Shown piece after piece: positions 8,144 to 16,374 of a DNA stretch of 64,000 nucleotides (the first letter of the stretch is position 1; the number at the start of each line of letters is the position of its first letter). Origin of the DNA: Sutcliffiella rhizosphaerae (GTDB lineage: Bacteria; Bacillota; Bacilli; Bacillales; Bacillaceae_I); assembly GCF_917563925.1 (NCBI RefSeq), contig NZ_CAKJTJ010000022.1:1-64000 (forward strand). Direction: 5' to 3'. The translations under genes and the position numbers were made by a program. The notes beneath the pieces are model-generated. The model was not told where the DNA came from. It did not search any database and worked only from the letters and a program-made list of their open reading frames with translations.

Positions 8144-8719
8144 TCATAAGTCTTTTTCCATCAATCGATTACCCTCACCACTGTAAAACGTAATCGAATC
8201 TTTGCTAACTTCCCTCATCAATTTATTCACTTCTATGCCAAATTCAACAAATGCATGCCCTTGTGCAGTAACTATGTTCCCTGCTGTCACTACATTTGAA
8301 TAAATATATGAATCTTCATTAAATCCACCAAGAAATTTCCGTTGTTCTTTTGATAGAGTAGCCGTATAGGTAGCTTCCTTTAATAAGCCAGCTTTGGCTA
8401 ACACAAATGGTCCACTACAAATGGCTGCAACAATTTTACCAATTTTTGCAAAGGATTCGACCAAATGAAACAACTCCTGTGCATTTGCAATTGGTGCTAG
8501 ATCTCCCCCAGGAATAATAATTAAATCATATTCCATTGCATTCACTTCTTCTAAGATAAAATCTGGTTCTGTTCTTAACCCAGCTTCAGAAGTATAAATA
8601 CGATTTTCTAAGGCACATGTTTTTATAGAATGTGTATCTCTTAACATAGAAATAGCTGTTGCGATTTCGAATTCACAGTAGCCTTCAAAGATAAACAATA
8701 ATGCTTTTCTAGATTTCAT
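8144..8719 (-). CDS. DJ-1/PfpI-family protein
   Basis: A 191-aa class I glutamine-amidotransferase-like protein. The nucleophile elbow AAICSGPFVLAKAGLL near residue 100 carries the family cysteine, and IIPGGD is the preceding loop. Members include glyoxalase III/deglycase-type enzymes and stress proteins. It starts four bases before the methyltransferase stop (8716-8719), so the two genes are translationally coupled. Confidence 0.8.
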   Translation of the reverse strand: MKSRKALLFIFEGYCEFEIATAISMLRDTHSIKTCALENRIYTSEAGLRTEPDFILEEVNAMEYDLIIIPGGDLAPIANAQELFHLVESFAKIGKIVAAICSGPFVLAKAGLLKEATYTATLSKEQRKFLGGFNEDSYIYSNVVTAGNIVTAQGHAFVEFGIEVNKLMREVSKDSITFYSGEGNRLMEKDL

Positions 8720-9489
8720 AGTCTTTCCCCTTTACGTGCCAAGCACACCAATTCTGCAAAGTCCACGACGATTTTCTTTTCTGGATTTGCCTTTAAATCG
8801 TATTTCATTTTTGCTAGCCCTTCTTGATAGTCCTCTTCACAAATAAGTGTTAAAACCGAAATATCCCTGTTATCTGCATAATTGATAAGACCCTTTATCT
8901 TTGCCTGTAGCATTTTATACTGGATTTGAAGATTGACATCAAAACCTCGTTGACTTAATTCATGATAGAGCAATTCCTTCGACCAGAATCTTTTCAAATC
9001 CTCCATACGGGCAGTTGGAAAATAGTGATACACCCACCACTGCGGCATATCATGTATCGCAATATTATGGAGTTTGTATACTCCACCTTTTCTTAACACC
9101 CTGCTAATTTCATCTATTGCTTTCTCTTTATTTTCATAATGATGAAAGGCATAATTGTTCACGATGTAATCAAATGTCTCGTTCTCAAAAGGAAGGTTCT
9201 CTGCACGACCATGGTGAAAAGAAACAAAGTTACCCACCTTCTCTTTTGCTTTTGCCAGCATTTCCTCAGATGCATCGAGACCAAACCATTGGATTGATGA
9301 AGACGTAAAGTACTCTGTCTGTTTTTGTAAATAAAGGCCTGTCCCACATGATAAATCTAATACCTTGTATTGCGGTTGTGTAGATTTTCTTATGTAATCC
9401 TCTAATTCTGTATCTGTTTTAATTTCCTGCGTTCTGAATGTATTTTTATCATACTTATCAGCTATGTTCGCATATAAGGTTCTCTTCAT
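8716..9489 (-). CDS. Class I SAM-dependent methyltransferase
   Basis: A 257-aa cytoplasmic methyltransferase. VLDLSCGTGLYL near residue 45 is motif I, FGLDASEEML the acidic loop, and FDYIVNNYAFHHYENKEKAI / RVLRKGGVY are motifs of the Methyltransf_11 / UbiE-like fold. The acceptor is unknown. ATG has AGGAG in front; it lies 1 base after the Nudix gene stop and overlaps the DJ-1 gene, in the middle of the seven-gene run. Confidence 0.85.
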   Translation of the reverse strand: MKRTLYANIADKYDKNTFRTQEIKTDTELEDYIRKSTQPQYKVLDLSCGTGLYLQKQTEYFTSSSIQWFGLDASEEMLAKAKEKVGNFVSFHHGRAENLPFENETFDYIVNNYAFHHYENKEKAIDEISRVLRKGGVYKLHNIAIHDMPQWWVYHYFPTARMEDLKRFWSKELLYHELSQRGFDVNLQIQYKMLQAKIKGLINYADNRDISVLTLICEEDYQEGLAKMKYDLKANPEKKIVVDFAELVCLARKGERL

Positions 9490-9490
9490 C

Positions 9491-9949
9491 TTATTTCTCC
9501 TTTTGAAAAATATCTGTTGGAAAAGGTAAGGCTAGTGGGGGAAAGTGACTATAATCTACATATTTCAATATTTTTGATTCTCCATCGATTGGTATTAAAT
9601 CTCCATGCAGGACGGAGCAATCAAAAACACTTACGACGTATTCCACCTGATCTCCGTTATGGTAGATATAACGAAAACCTTTACCACCAAATACGCCAAC
9701 TAACTTTTCTACTTTCACTCGAAGCCCTGCTTCTTCCCAAACCTCTCTGATAATAGCTTCCTCGGGACTTTCCCCTGGCTCTATTGCTCCTGCTGGAAGA
9801 CTCCAACATGTTTCATTTGCAGGAAGTTGTAATAAAATTTCATTTTTCCCATTGCGGATAATGGCTGCAACAGATGGTATAAGAAGTAAATCTTTGCCGA
9901 TTTTGTTCCTTAATTGTTGGTAGTATGCTGAAATAGCCAAATGGTTCAC
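9491..9949 (-). CDS. Nudix hydrolase
   Basis: A 152-aa Nudix protein with the complete box GAIEPGESPEEAIIREVWEE-AGL (GX5EX7REUXEEXGU). It should hydrolyse a nucleoside diphosphate linked to another group, with Mg or Mn. The start could be GTG at 9949 or TTG three codons later, which is better spaced from GGAG. Next to a second Nudix gene, but the two are only moderately alike. Confidence 0.85.
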   Translation of the reverse strand: MNHLAISAYYQQLRNKIGKDLLLIPSVAAIIRNGKNEILLQLPANETCWSLPAGAIEPGESPEEAIIREVWEEAGLRVKVEKLVGVFGGKGFRYIYHNGDQVEYVVSVFDCSVLHGDLIPIDGESKILKYVDYSHFPPLALPFPTDIFQKEK

Positions 9950-9953
9950 TCCA

Positions 9954-10418
9954 TCAACTTATAATTGGCTTACCTCTATTTGAAAGTAAGTCTCTAAAAA
10001 GCATTTGATGATCACTAAATAAATTAGAAGGCAATTCCGATAAGGAGAAGAATTCCATACTTATCGATTCATTGTTTATGAGTAGGTTCCCTTCATAGTC
10101 ATTACACGTGAAGAAAAATTGAACAAGTGAAACTTGGTCCCCATTAGGAAATGTCTTGTCATACTCCGGACCTGAATAAACTCCAAAAAGCTCGAGTTTT
10201 CTCATTTTCAACCCTGTTTCCTCATGCACTTCCCTTCTTGCTGTATCTTGAATATTCTCGTTCAACTCCATAAAGCCGCCAGGGATTCCCCAGGTTAACG
10301 TATCCGAGCGTTGTTGAAGTAGGACGCGATGGTCATTATCAAATACTACTGCGCCTGCCACTACCATAATTATTTTTTCTTTTCCAACCATTGATCGTAT
10401 ATGCTGTACATAATCCAA
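9954..10418 (-). CDS. Nudix hydrolase
   Basis: A 154-aa Nudix protein; the box is GGFMELNENIQDTARREVHEE-TGL and all metal-binding glutamates are present. It resembles ADP-ribose/ADP-sugar-type YjhB or MutT relatives. First gene of the minus-strand run 10418-5858, TTG start after GAGGAT. Tandem Nudix genes beside a kinase and a methyltransferase suggest handling of a nucleotide-like compound, but this is inference. Confidence 0.85.
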   Translation of the reverse strand: MDYVQHIRSMVGKEKIIMVVAGAVVFDNDHRVLLQQRSDTLTWGIPGGFMELNENIQDTARREVHEETGLKMRKLELFGVYSGPEYDKTFPNGDQVSLVQFFFTCNDYEGNLLINNESISMEFFSLSELPSNLFSDHQMLFRDLLSNRGKPIIS

Positions 10419-10521
10419 AATTTATCATCCTCAAATTTTTTATAATTCCAATTATTCCAAACAAACCCATCTATTACAATCTTTATTTTAGAAATGACCT
10501 ATTCTAGGTCTGTTATTCCAA

Positions 10522-10550
10522 TTGACTTTTCTGAACATTTCTTGTATCTT
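10522..10550 (+). promoter_or_regulatory. Promoter of the S-box leader
   Basis: TTGACT (10522-10527), 17-base spacer, TATCTT (10545-10550) lies just upstream of the riboswitch and on the same strand. Confidence 0.5.
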
Positions 10551-10567
10551 AGTCTTTATAACTTAAT

Positions 10568-10725
10568 CCTTATAAAGAGTCGGGGGAAGAACTGGTCTTA
10601 TGATCCCGCAGCAACCTCTTCACATGTAAGAAGGTGCTAAATCCAGCAGGTTACTATGCCTGAGTGATAAGGAAGATATCGGATGTACGTTGTAATCCTC
10701 TCCTTATCTTGGAGAGGATTTTTTT
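10568..10725 (+). ncRNA. SAM riboswitch (S-box) with terminator/antiterminator
   Basis: The aptamer runs 10568-10672: P1 pairs CCTTAT with ATAAGG, and the conserved parts GCAACC, AAGGTGCTAAATCCAGCAGG and CCTGAG-GATAAGG are all present. A terminator follows (AATCCTCTCC 10694-10703, GGAGAGGATT 10711-10720, then T7). The terminator loop carries TCCTTATC, the exact complement of GATAAGGA in the 3' side of P1, so the usual SAM-dependent antiterminator switch can form. In bacilli S-boxes switch off methionine/SAM genes when SAM is high. Here the next gene is not a recognisable methionine gene. Confidence 0.92.
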
Positions 10726-10825
10726 CTTGAGATGATTTCTAAGCCACGTATATGATTTGGACATTTTTTTTACTATCAATTCCAAGTAAACCAATATGAA
10801 TAATAAAACAAAAGGAGGAACAGAA

Positions 10826-10999
10826 ATGTCTACCCACTTTCGGAAGGCGATTAAAGTACGGAGGGAACAGCTCATTCGTGAATTATTAAAGTTGAATAGA
10901 AAAGAATTGAATGCGATATATCTAGATAATCTCCTATTAAGTGACCTAGAAAAAGAATTAAAAGAACAGCTAGAATCGAAAGGAGCACGAAAAAAGTGA
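10826..10999 (+). CDS. FbpA-like small basic protein
   Basis: A 57-aa highly charged, basic protein. The ATG at 10826 has GGAGGAACAGAA before it; the ten-codon-longer frame lacks a ribosome site. The layout FRKAIKVRREQLIRELLKLN ... LLSDLEKELKEQLE resembles the Fur-regulated basic protein FbpA family, where such proteins are partners in the iron-sparing response. I saw no clear Fur box; instead an S-box riboswitch lies 100 bases upstream. The stop overlaps the next start (GTGA). Confidence 0.55.
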   Translation: MSTHFRKAIKVRREQLIRELLKLNRKELNAIYLDNLLLSDLEKELKEQLESKGARKK

Positions 11000-11082
11000 G
11001 CCGCAGTTTTGCCACACACCTTTATTGTTCGAAATGTCATAAAACTGATTGTATAAGTAATAATAAAGAGGTATTCATATGA
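10996..11082 (+). CDS. 28-aa Cys-containing small protein, coupled on both sides
   Basis: A GTG-started frame of 28 codons overlaps the FbpA-like stop by GTGA and overlaps the hydrolase start by ATGA (11079-11082). AAGGAG lies 12 bases before the GTG. The peptide contains YCSKCHKTDC, a CXXC plus a third Cys and a His that could bind a metal. Its position, locked between two genes, argues that it is translated. Function unknown; it could also just serve as a coupling leader. Confidence 0.45.
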   Translation: MSRSFATHLYCSKCHKTDCISNNKEVFI

Positions 11083-11867
11083 GAAAACATACTAATCTAT
11101 TATGGAAAGATATAAATCTCTCAGTTTCAATTGATTATCCAGCATCCTATTTTGCAAACACCTATCAGAAATCTCCTGCAATTATTATCTGCCACGGATT
11201 CATCGGTTCTAAAGTTGGAGTGAATAGACTCTTTGTAAAAGCTTGTGAGGAATTAAAGAAAATTGGCTATGTTGTCGTTCGCTTCGATTATGCTGGCTGC
11301 GGGGAAAGTGAAGGGCACTATGGAAAGAACACTCTGCGAGGCTTTATTGAACAAACAAAAGAAGTACTTAACTTTGTGAAAAGCCTTGATAAAATTGATT
11401 CTAATCAACTTACATTAATTGGGCATAGTCTTGGAGGAGCTATTGCCACCATTTGTTCAGTTAATGAAGAAAATGTGAAGAGGCTGATATTATGGTCTGC
11501 TGTTGGAAATCCATATAAAGATATCCAAATCATTATGAGTAGAGAGACTACTAACATTCACGATTATTACGGATATACTTTTCATACGGAATTCTTTGAA
11601 TCACTTAAAGAGGCTAATCCTATCAAACTCTGTTCCTTCTTCAAAGGCGATGTCCTAATTATTCACGGGGATGCAGATGAAGATATACCTGTACAATATG
11701 CTGCATTATATGAAAAAGATTTTTTATCTAGATCATTAGGAACATGTAATAGGTTCACCATAAGTGAAGCCGATCACACATTTTCTAGAAGTGATTCCTT
11801 TAAAAAGCTTATAGGCATTACCAAAGACTGGTTATTGGATGGTTACTTGCAAAAGAAGACTATGTAA
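11079..11867 (+). CDS. Alpha/beta hydrolase
   Basis: A 262-aa cytoplasmic serine hydrolase. The oxyanion region IIICHGFIGSK is at 35-44, the nucleophile elbow GHSLGG places Ser117, Asp198/200 and His233 (EADHTF) complete the triad. It resembles feruloyl-esterase/YqkD-like and acyl-transferase-like hydrolases. Ribosome site AAAGAGGT. It is the last gene of the S-box-led operon and overlaps the 28-aa gene by ATGA. Confidence 0.85.
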   Translation: MRKHTNLLWKDINLSVSIDYPASYFANTYQKSPAIIICHGFIGSKVGVNRLFVKACEELKKIGYVVVRFDYAGCGESEGHYGKNTLRGFIEQTKEVLNFVKSLDKIDSNQLTLIGHSLGGAIATICSVNEENVKRLILWSAVGNPYKDIQIIMSRETTNIHDYYGYTFHTEFFESLKEANPIKLCSFFKGDVLIIHGDADEDIPVQYAALYEKDFLSRSLGTCNRFTISEADHTFSRSDSFKKLIGITKDWLLDGYLQKKTM

Positions 11868-11878
11868 AAAGTAAGTCC

Positions 11879-11900
11879 CCTTTTTATTAAAGGCTTTTTT
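11879..11900 (+). terminator. Short terminator after the hydrolase gene
   Basis: Stem CCTTT / AAAGG with a 5-base loop followed by C and six T. Weak but well placed, 12 bases after the stop. Confidence 0.45.
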
Positions 11901-12079
11901 CGCAAACTTTGTTGCTTTTACGAACTTTATAAGATACTCGTAATAATCGTTACTATCGTGCTCTTTTCCTGCATTTAGTATGAGTCAAAAGGACAAGTTT
12001 TCAATGAACATGCACGTAAAAAGTCCAGAACCCGACTTTTTACTGGTTACTAGCAACAATCTTTTAGAAAAGAGCCTTA

Positions 12080-12835
12080 TTAAAAATGGGGACTCATTTG
12101 GTGCACAATATTCATTAGTTTCTCCGAATCTTCTTTTGTTCCCACTTTTTCTGATAATCTCGCAGCTGCAATGATTGGTGCCCATTGAAAGATTTCTTCT
12201 CTCGTTACGCCACTTTTCTTACAATAAAAGTAAAGATATTTTTCTGCGAGTTCACTTGAAAATTGGGAATAAAGGAGGTAGGTTCTATATACATCTGCTC
12301 GAATATCTCCAGAGCTTGCGTCCACCCAATCAATAATATGTGCACGTTCCTCACTCTGGATTAAGTTGTAAAGATGAAAGTCACCATGACACAATCTTGG
12401 TTCGTACTTTATTTCTTGCATTTTGGATAGCAATTGATCTTTAACCTCTCGAGAAAGGTGTGATACTTTGTGAATTTGTCTTTTTAATTTTTCTTGCATG
12501 GACATAAGACTCTCTGCCTTCTTGGTATGAATTTCTTTTTGAATATCTACAGACATTTCTAAATAGTATTCTGTCCGGTCAGTATTATCCATAAAGAGCT
12601 GACCTAGTGTTTTTCCGGAAACATACTCCATTACTAGTGCGTTTTTTCCATTTATTTTTGTAACTTCCAATATCTTCGGAACTGGAAGGTTACAGTCAAA
12701 CGCTATCCTTTGTTTGGTAGCTTCATAAGCTGGCTCTGAGTCAGAGATATGATCATGATATATTTTTATTGCTCTGTCTTCCTGCAAGTAAACATTCGCA
12801 GTATTACCTTTTGCGTATGGTTTTCCAAGTTTCAC
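12080..12835 (-). CDS. Aminoglycoside-phosphotransferase-family (APH) kinase
   Basis: A 251-aa kinase-like protein. NVYLQEDRAIKIY near residue 15 holds the ATP-binding Lys, LCHGDFHLYNLI is the catalytic loop (Asp as base) and HIIDWVDA is the metal-binding DFG-equivalent. Such proteins phosphorylate small molecules such as choline, fructosamine, homoserine or aminoglycosides; the substrate cannot be told. Start GTG after GGGAGG. Read in the same direction as the hypothetical gene just upstream, 23 bases away. Confidence 0.8.
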   Translation of the reverse strand: MKLGKPYAKGNTANVYLQEDRAIKIYHDHISDSEPAYEATKQRIAFDCNLPVPKILEVTKINGKNALVMEYVSGKTLGQLFMDNTDRTEYYLEMSVDIQKEIHTKKAESLMSMQEKLKRQIHKVSHLSREVKDQLLSKMQEIKYEPRLCHGDFHLYNLIQSEERAHIIDWVDASSGDIRADVYRTYLLYSQFSSELAEKYLYFYCKKSGVTREEIFQWAPIIAAARLSEKVGTKEDSEKLMNIVHQMSPHF

Positions 12836-12858
12836 AACTATACCTCCCTTCTATTCCC

Positions 12859-13383
12859 TTACATTTGCTCTACTTCTTTTAACTTGCTTTTTAAAAATGC
12901 TAAAGCCTGCACCGAATTACCTTCAGGAAATGCACGTTTGTAAATTGGATGAACAATTTGATTGTATTTTAAAGCACCTGTAAGAACTGCTACAAAAAAC
13001 TCTTTTTTATGTAGAATAAAATTCTTTCCTGGAATTTCAAACTGTACTGTTTCCGTATCAACCGCCTTAAGAGTTAATTTCATTACGTAGTCAGGAAAAT
13101 ATTCAACACTATAGCCATTCTGCAAACAATCATAAATTAGATTGAGTAGAATTCCCCATATTCCAGCTATAGAACCATACTCTTCCTCTCCTAAAATTTC
13201 CTTACCTTTATATGTTATTTGTACAAAACCATATAACCTTGCATGAATAATCGTGTTAGCAAGATCAGGTAACTTCTTATGATCTTTTTCAAGATGCACA
13301 TACTGGTTCTTAAATTTCTCAAGAGGTAGCCTATCCTCATACCATTTTGAATCCTTACTAATATAGGTTTTTACATGAAACAT
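12859..13383 (-). CDS. Conserved-looking hypothetical protein, 174 aa
   Basis: A soluble protein without signal peptide or membrane span, ATG start after AAGGGTGA. It has a Trp/Tyr-rich middle (YGSIAGIWGILLNLIYDCLQNGY) and a C-terminal part like LTGALKYNQIVHPIYKRAFPEG. The family is not recognised. It is probably co-transcribed with the APH-family kinase downstream. Confidence 0.6.
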   Translation of the reverse strand: MFHVKTYISKDSKWYEDRLPLEKFKNQYVHLEKDHKKLPDLANTIIHARLYGFVQITYKGKEILGEEEYGSIAGIWGILLNLIYDCLQNGYSVEYFPDYVMKLTLKAVDTETVQFEIPGKNFILHKKEFFVAVLTGALKYNQIVHPIYKRAFPEGNSVQALAFLKSKLKEVEQM

Positions 13384-13426
13384 TCAAAATCACCCTTAAA
13401 TTTATTTTATGTAAACTACGCAAAAT

Positions 13427-13834
13427 TTAAAGGGCTCCTGAATCGCCACCTTCTCTTCCACCGCTGTATAGATTGTAATTTTGATATTTTGTTTTATCCG
13501 CTCCTCCGTTAGGCTTATTTTCCTGTCTCATTAAGCAAATAATTATATTGGCAACTCCAAGCAAGAATATCCCACCAAATAGGAACAATGATAGGCCGCC
13601 TCCCCCTAGATTAATCTCATCTGCAATGATTGCTTCAAAGTACACTACTTGGCCAGCTAATATAAAAGAAAATATTGATATTCCAATTGCAGTTAATCCA
13701 TTTATTTTCCCCTTAACTCTTTTAGGCATTACCACTAATATAAATACAATTATTACAGCAAAAAGAATTGTTGTGAACAAAGGCTGCAGCAACGTAAATG
13801 AGCCACCAGACTCAAAAGATGAATAGGTATACAT
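13427..13834 (-). CDS. Small membrane protein, copy A
   Basis: About 135 aa from the ATG at 13834 with three membrane spans (starting near IVFILVV, IFSFILAGQVVYFEAI and FGGIFLLGVANIIICL) and a glycine-rich tail. The open frame continues upstream to a TTG at 13885 and further, because a neighbouring small gene has become fused in frame. I chose 13834 since the paralogous copy B at 14.5 kb has a clear ribosome site before the equivalent ATG (MYIYICFESGG against MYTYSSFESGG here). Family not recognised. Confidence 0.5.
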   Translation of the reverse strand: MYTYSSFESGGSFTLLQPLFTTILFAVIIVFILVVMPKRVKGKINGLTAIGISIFSFILAGQVVYFEAIIADEINLGGGGLSLFLFGGIFLLGVANIIICLMRQENKPNGGADKTKYQNYNLYSGGREGGDSGAL

Positions 13835-13990
13835 TTTCTCCTTATATAAGAAACCAACTATTACTGTGATAACGCCTGTAGCCAAAGTTAGCTTAACGAA
13901 GGTGTTTGGGAAATTGCATAGCCTCTCATAAAGTGAAAAACAGTGGAACTAAAACGATTAGCCCATTGATTTCCCTTGAAACTGTTTAAC
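13835..13990 (-). pseudogene. Degenerate upstream partner of copy A
   Basis: Translation upstream of 13834 reads NFPNTFVKLTLATGVITVIVGFLY then KEK, matching the end of the 54-aa copy-B protein (GDYPSTLVQLIFVAGFITVI...). Further upstream the match (GLIVLVPLFFTL) is in another frame, so a frameshift lies near 13926-13932, and no start codon remains. Compared with copy B, 14 bases containing the stop codon and ribosome site are missing, which joins this remnant in frame to the downstream gene. Confidence 0.5.
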
Positions 13991-14042
13991 TGTTTTGATA
14001 TAAACATGTAAACAATTACTCTACAAAAGCATTTCTGAATAT

Positions 14043-14228
14043 TTAATGATTTCCTCCACCATCACCATCTGAGCTATTGTAATGTAGATACCTTGAAGTT
14101 TCTGCCTCTACGTTTTGGTTCCCTTTGTTTACGTCTGGTGGTGAATTCTTCCAATTGTTCTTTTTATCAATGATAATTGAAAATACTATTAAAATGCTGA
14201 TAGGTACTAATACAAATAGCCAAATCAT
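14043..14228 (-). CDS. Small membrane-anchored protein, 61 aa
   Basis: One N-terminal membrane span (residues 2-21, IWLFVLVPISILIVFSIII) followed by a charged, Asn-rich tail ending in GDGGGNH. GGGGGAT precedes the ATG at good spacing. It lies between the two copies of the small membrane locus. No family recognised. Confidence 0.5.
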   Translation of the reverse strand: MIWLFVLVPISILIVFSIIIDKKNNWKNSPPDVNKGNQNVEAETSRYLHYNSSDGDGGGNH

Positions 14229-14441
14229 TAATTATCCCCCATCTCTTTGTTGTCATTTATTATTTCTATCCCCCTTATACTACGATTTAGGGAGTGAAAA
14301 GTTTCAAAAATATTCTAATAACTAGTAGTAAATTTACATCTAATAGAGAAAGTTTCACCAGCTATATCCACATGGGTGTGTAGTAACCCCCTTTTAATAT
14401 AGAATGAACTTTCACTTTAATGTAAATAAAGATAGTGAGGA

Positions 14442-14492
14442 TTAAAGGCTACAGTAGATTCCACCAGATTCAAAGCATATATAGATATACAT
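14442..14492 (-). pseudogene. Truncated second gene of copy B
   Basis: After the 54-aa gene, AGGAGGTCAAAAA leads to an ATG at 14492 whose 16-codon product begins MYIYICFESGG like the copy-A membrane protein, then stops at TAA 14442-14444. The rest of the membrane protein is missing, so this is a deletion remnant. Confidence 0.5.
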
Positions 14493-14503
14493 TTTTTGAC
14501 CTC

Positions 14504-14668
14504 CTATTTCTCCTTATATAAGAAACCAACTATTACTGTGATAAAACCAGCTACAAAAATAAGCTGTACTAGAGTGCTGGGATAATCCCCCATAGAAATG
14601 TTATGAATAAAAAAACTTAATAGTAAAACGGTTATACCCAGTAGCATTATTTTAATTGAATTTTTCAT
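14504..14668 (-). CDS. Small membrane protein, 54 aa, copy B
   Basis: A 54-aa protein with two predicted membrane spans (IMLLGITVLLLSFFI and LVQLIFVAGFITVIVGFLY) and the ending YKEK. AGGAATAAAAT precedes the ATG. Its last 15 residues are nearly identical to the decayed partner gene of copy A at 13.85 kb, so the region holds a duplicated two-gene unit of which each copy has lost a different half. Confidence 0.5.
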   Translation of the reverse strand: MKNSIKIMLLGITVLLLSFFIHNISMGDYPSTLVQLIFVAGFITVIVGFLYKEK

Positions 14669-14741
14669 ATTTTATTCCTACTTCCTATATTTCTTATAGT
14701 ACGGTTATAATTCTATGTAGTATTCCTTCCGTTTTATCATT

Positions 14742-15145
14742 TTAAGAATAATCATTTGGTAAACTGATTGCCCATGATTGTCTTCCACCTTCACTATTTT
14801 GAAAACCTTGGATGTACTTAGCAGACTCGTCATATGCAGAATCCATCCCTACATTTTCAAATAAAAAGGCAAATATATTTGTATTTTCTAATCCGAAGAA
14901 AAAAACTGGATATTGGACTGGATTGTAAAAAGAAACATAACACTTTGCAAAAATTATTAAAGCATCATACTTTTTATTATCGTTTAGCATGTCCTCTGCA
15001 CTTATATTTACATATTTAACATTTTCTATTTCGATTAACTCATCTTGACCAAACCGCAATTGTTAATAAGCGTTCACTGATAGTATCATCTTTATAAGAA
15101 ATCTCTTCATCATAATTGTTTAAACATCCAGATAATATTGAACCT
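14742..15145 (-). pseudogene. Lipoprotein gene, 3' part, interrupted by TnpB transposon and frameshifted
   Basis: Immediately beside the transposon the frame reads GSILSGCLNNYDEEIS: a lipobox LSGC with the lipidation Cys and mature N-terminus. It continues to ERLLTIAV, then shifts frame near 15055 into RFGQDELIEIENVKYVN and runs to the stop at 14742. The start of the gene lies on the far side of the insertion at 16609-16643. The intact ancestor would have been about 148 aa. Family not recognised. Confidence 0.65.
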
Positions 15146-15340
15146 CTCGCCACTTAACACTCTTACAAGTTGTTTGAAGTGGGAGATTCCTAAGAACACC
15201 AGCGTAACCGCCAGTTATGGATTAGGCTAGCCCAAGTTATTCCTACGGTTAGAAGTCTTATCGCTTCATTTTTAAGATTGATACTTGCGTTGATATCTCG
15301 GTCATGATGTGTACCGCATGAAGGGCAATTCCATTCACGC
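15146..15340 (-). ncRNA. Predicted omega (reRNA) guide region at the tnpB 3' end
   Basis: In characterised TnpB elements the guide RNA scaffold covers the 3' end of tnpB and the right end, and the guide is the flanking DNA. Here the scaffold would finish with the CTCCCACTT-type hairpin at 15148-15183 and the guide would begin at 15145. The 5' limit given is only a guess from the usual scaffold length. Confidence 0.45.
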
Positions 15341-16374
15341 AATGCGAGATTCTTTACGTCTTTATTCCGATAGCCACAACCTGAACAAGTTTGAGAACTA
15401 GCAAAGTTTTTGGCTACCACAACCACTTGCTTGCCATACCATTTTGCTTTGTACTCAAGCATGGTTCTAAATTGTGACCAAGATACTTCACTTATCGCTT
15501 TGGCTAATTTGTGATTCTTTAACATGTTCGATACTTGCAAATCTTCCATTCCGACTATATCGTGGTTTTTGATAATGTCAGTTGAGATTTTATGTAAGTA
15601 GTCTGTTCTTGCATTGATTATCTTTTCATGAATGCGTGCTACTTTCCGCTTTTGCTTTTGATAGTTTTTCGCTTCATCTAAATTACCATTTCGTTTTAAC
15701 GCTAATTCTTGACGTCTCGAAAGGATGCGCTGTGCTTTAGCCAATTTCTTTTCCTGTGTGCGGAAATACTTATGATTTTTATATACGACTCCATTAGACA
15801 AAATAGCAAAGTCTTTTATGCCAACATCTACCCCAATGGAAGAACCTGTTTTTTCTAATGGCTGTACGTCTGTTTCTGCAAGAATGGATACAAAATATTT
15901 CCCACTCGGATTCCGTCTAACCGTAGCTTGAAGAATACGCCCTTTTACTTCACGACTTTTTGCAAACTTAACTAATCCAAGTTTAGGCAACTTCATTTTG
16001 TTTTCTACAATCGCAATATTGCCTTTCGTGTGCTTGGTTGTGTAAGATTGCACGTTGTTCTTTTTAGACTTGAAACGAGGTGCTTTGTTCTGTTTCTTGA
16101 AGAATCGAGTATACGAATCGGCAAGGTTTTTGAGGGAGGATTGAATGGCAATGCTGTCCACTTCTTTTAACCATGGTAGATCTTTTTTGAGTTGTGGTAG
16201 TTTTGCTGAACAAGAATGGTAGGTTAATCCTTTTTTTGTTTCTTTGTACGTATCATTCCATTGTGCTAAAAAATGATTGAACACAAAACGGCTACAGCCA
16301 ATTGTTTTAGCAATCAGTATTTCCTGTTCTTTGTTTGGATAGATACGAAATTTATATGCTTTGTTGATTATCAT
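15190..16374 (-). CDS. tnpB: RNA-guided endonuclease TnpB
   Basis: A 394-aa protein of normal TnpB length. The N-terminal helix-turn-helix region ([14 protein letters not shown] ... [10 protein letters not shown]) is followed by the RuvC-like domain with catalytic residues Asp183 ([11 protein letters not shown]), Glu277 (GMEDLQ) and Asp360 ([10 protein letters not shown]), and a zinc finger C330XXC333 / C350XXC353. All key residues are present, so the nuclease should be active with its omega RNA. GAGGTG precedes the ATG. Confidence 0.95.
   Translation of the reverse strand: MIINKAYKFRIYPNKEQEILIAKTIGCSRFVFNHFLAQWNDTYKETKKGLTYHSCSAKLPQLKKDLPWLKEVDSIAIQSSLKNLADSYTRFFKKQNKAPRFKSKKNNVQSYTTKHTKGNIAIVENKMKLPKLGLVKFAKSREVKGRILQATVRRNPSGKYFVSILAETDVQPLEKTGSSIGVDVGIKDFAILSNGVVYKNHKYFRTQEKKLAKAQRILSRRQELALKRNGNLDEAKNYQKQKRKVARIHEKIINARTDYLHKISTDIIKNHDIVGMEDLQVSNMLKNHKLAKAISEVSWSQFRTMLEYKAKWYGKQVVVVAKNFASSQTCSGCGYRNKDVKNLALREWNCPSCGTHHDRDINASINLKNEAIRLLTVGITWASLIHNWRLRWCS

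Noticed and set aside
11985-12185. 66-codon frame on the minus strand and its plus-strand counterpart
   Set aside because: Shadows over the end of the APH-family kinase gene, without ribosome sites.
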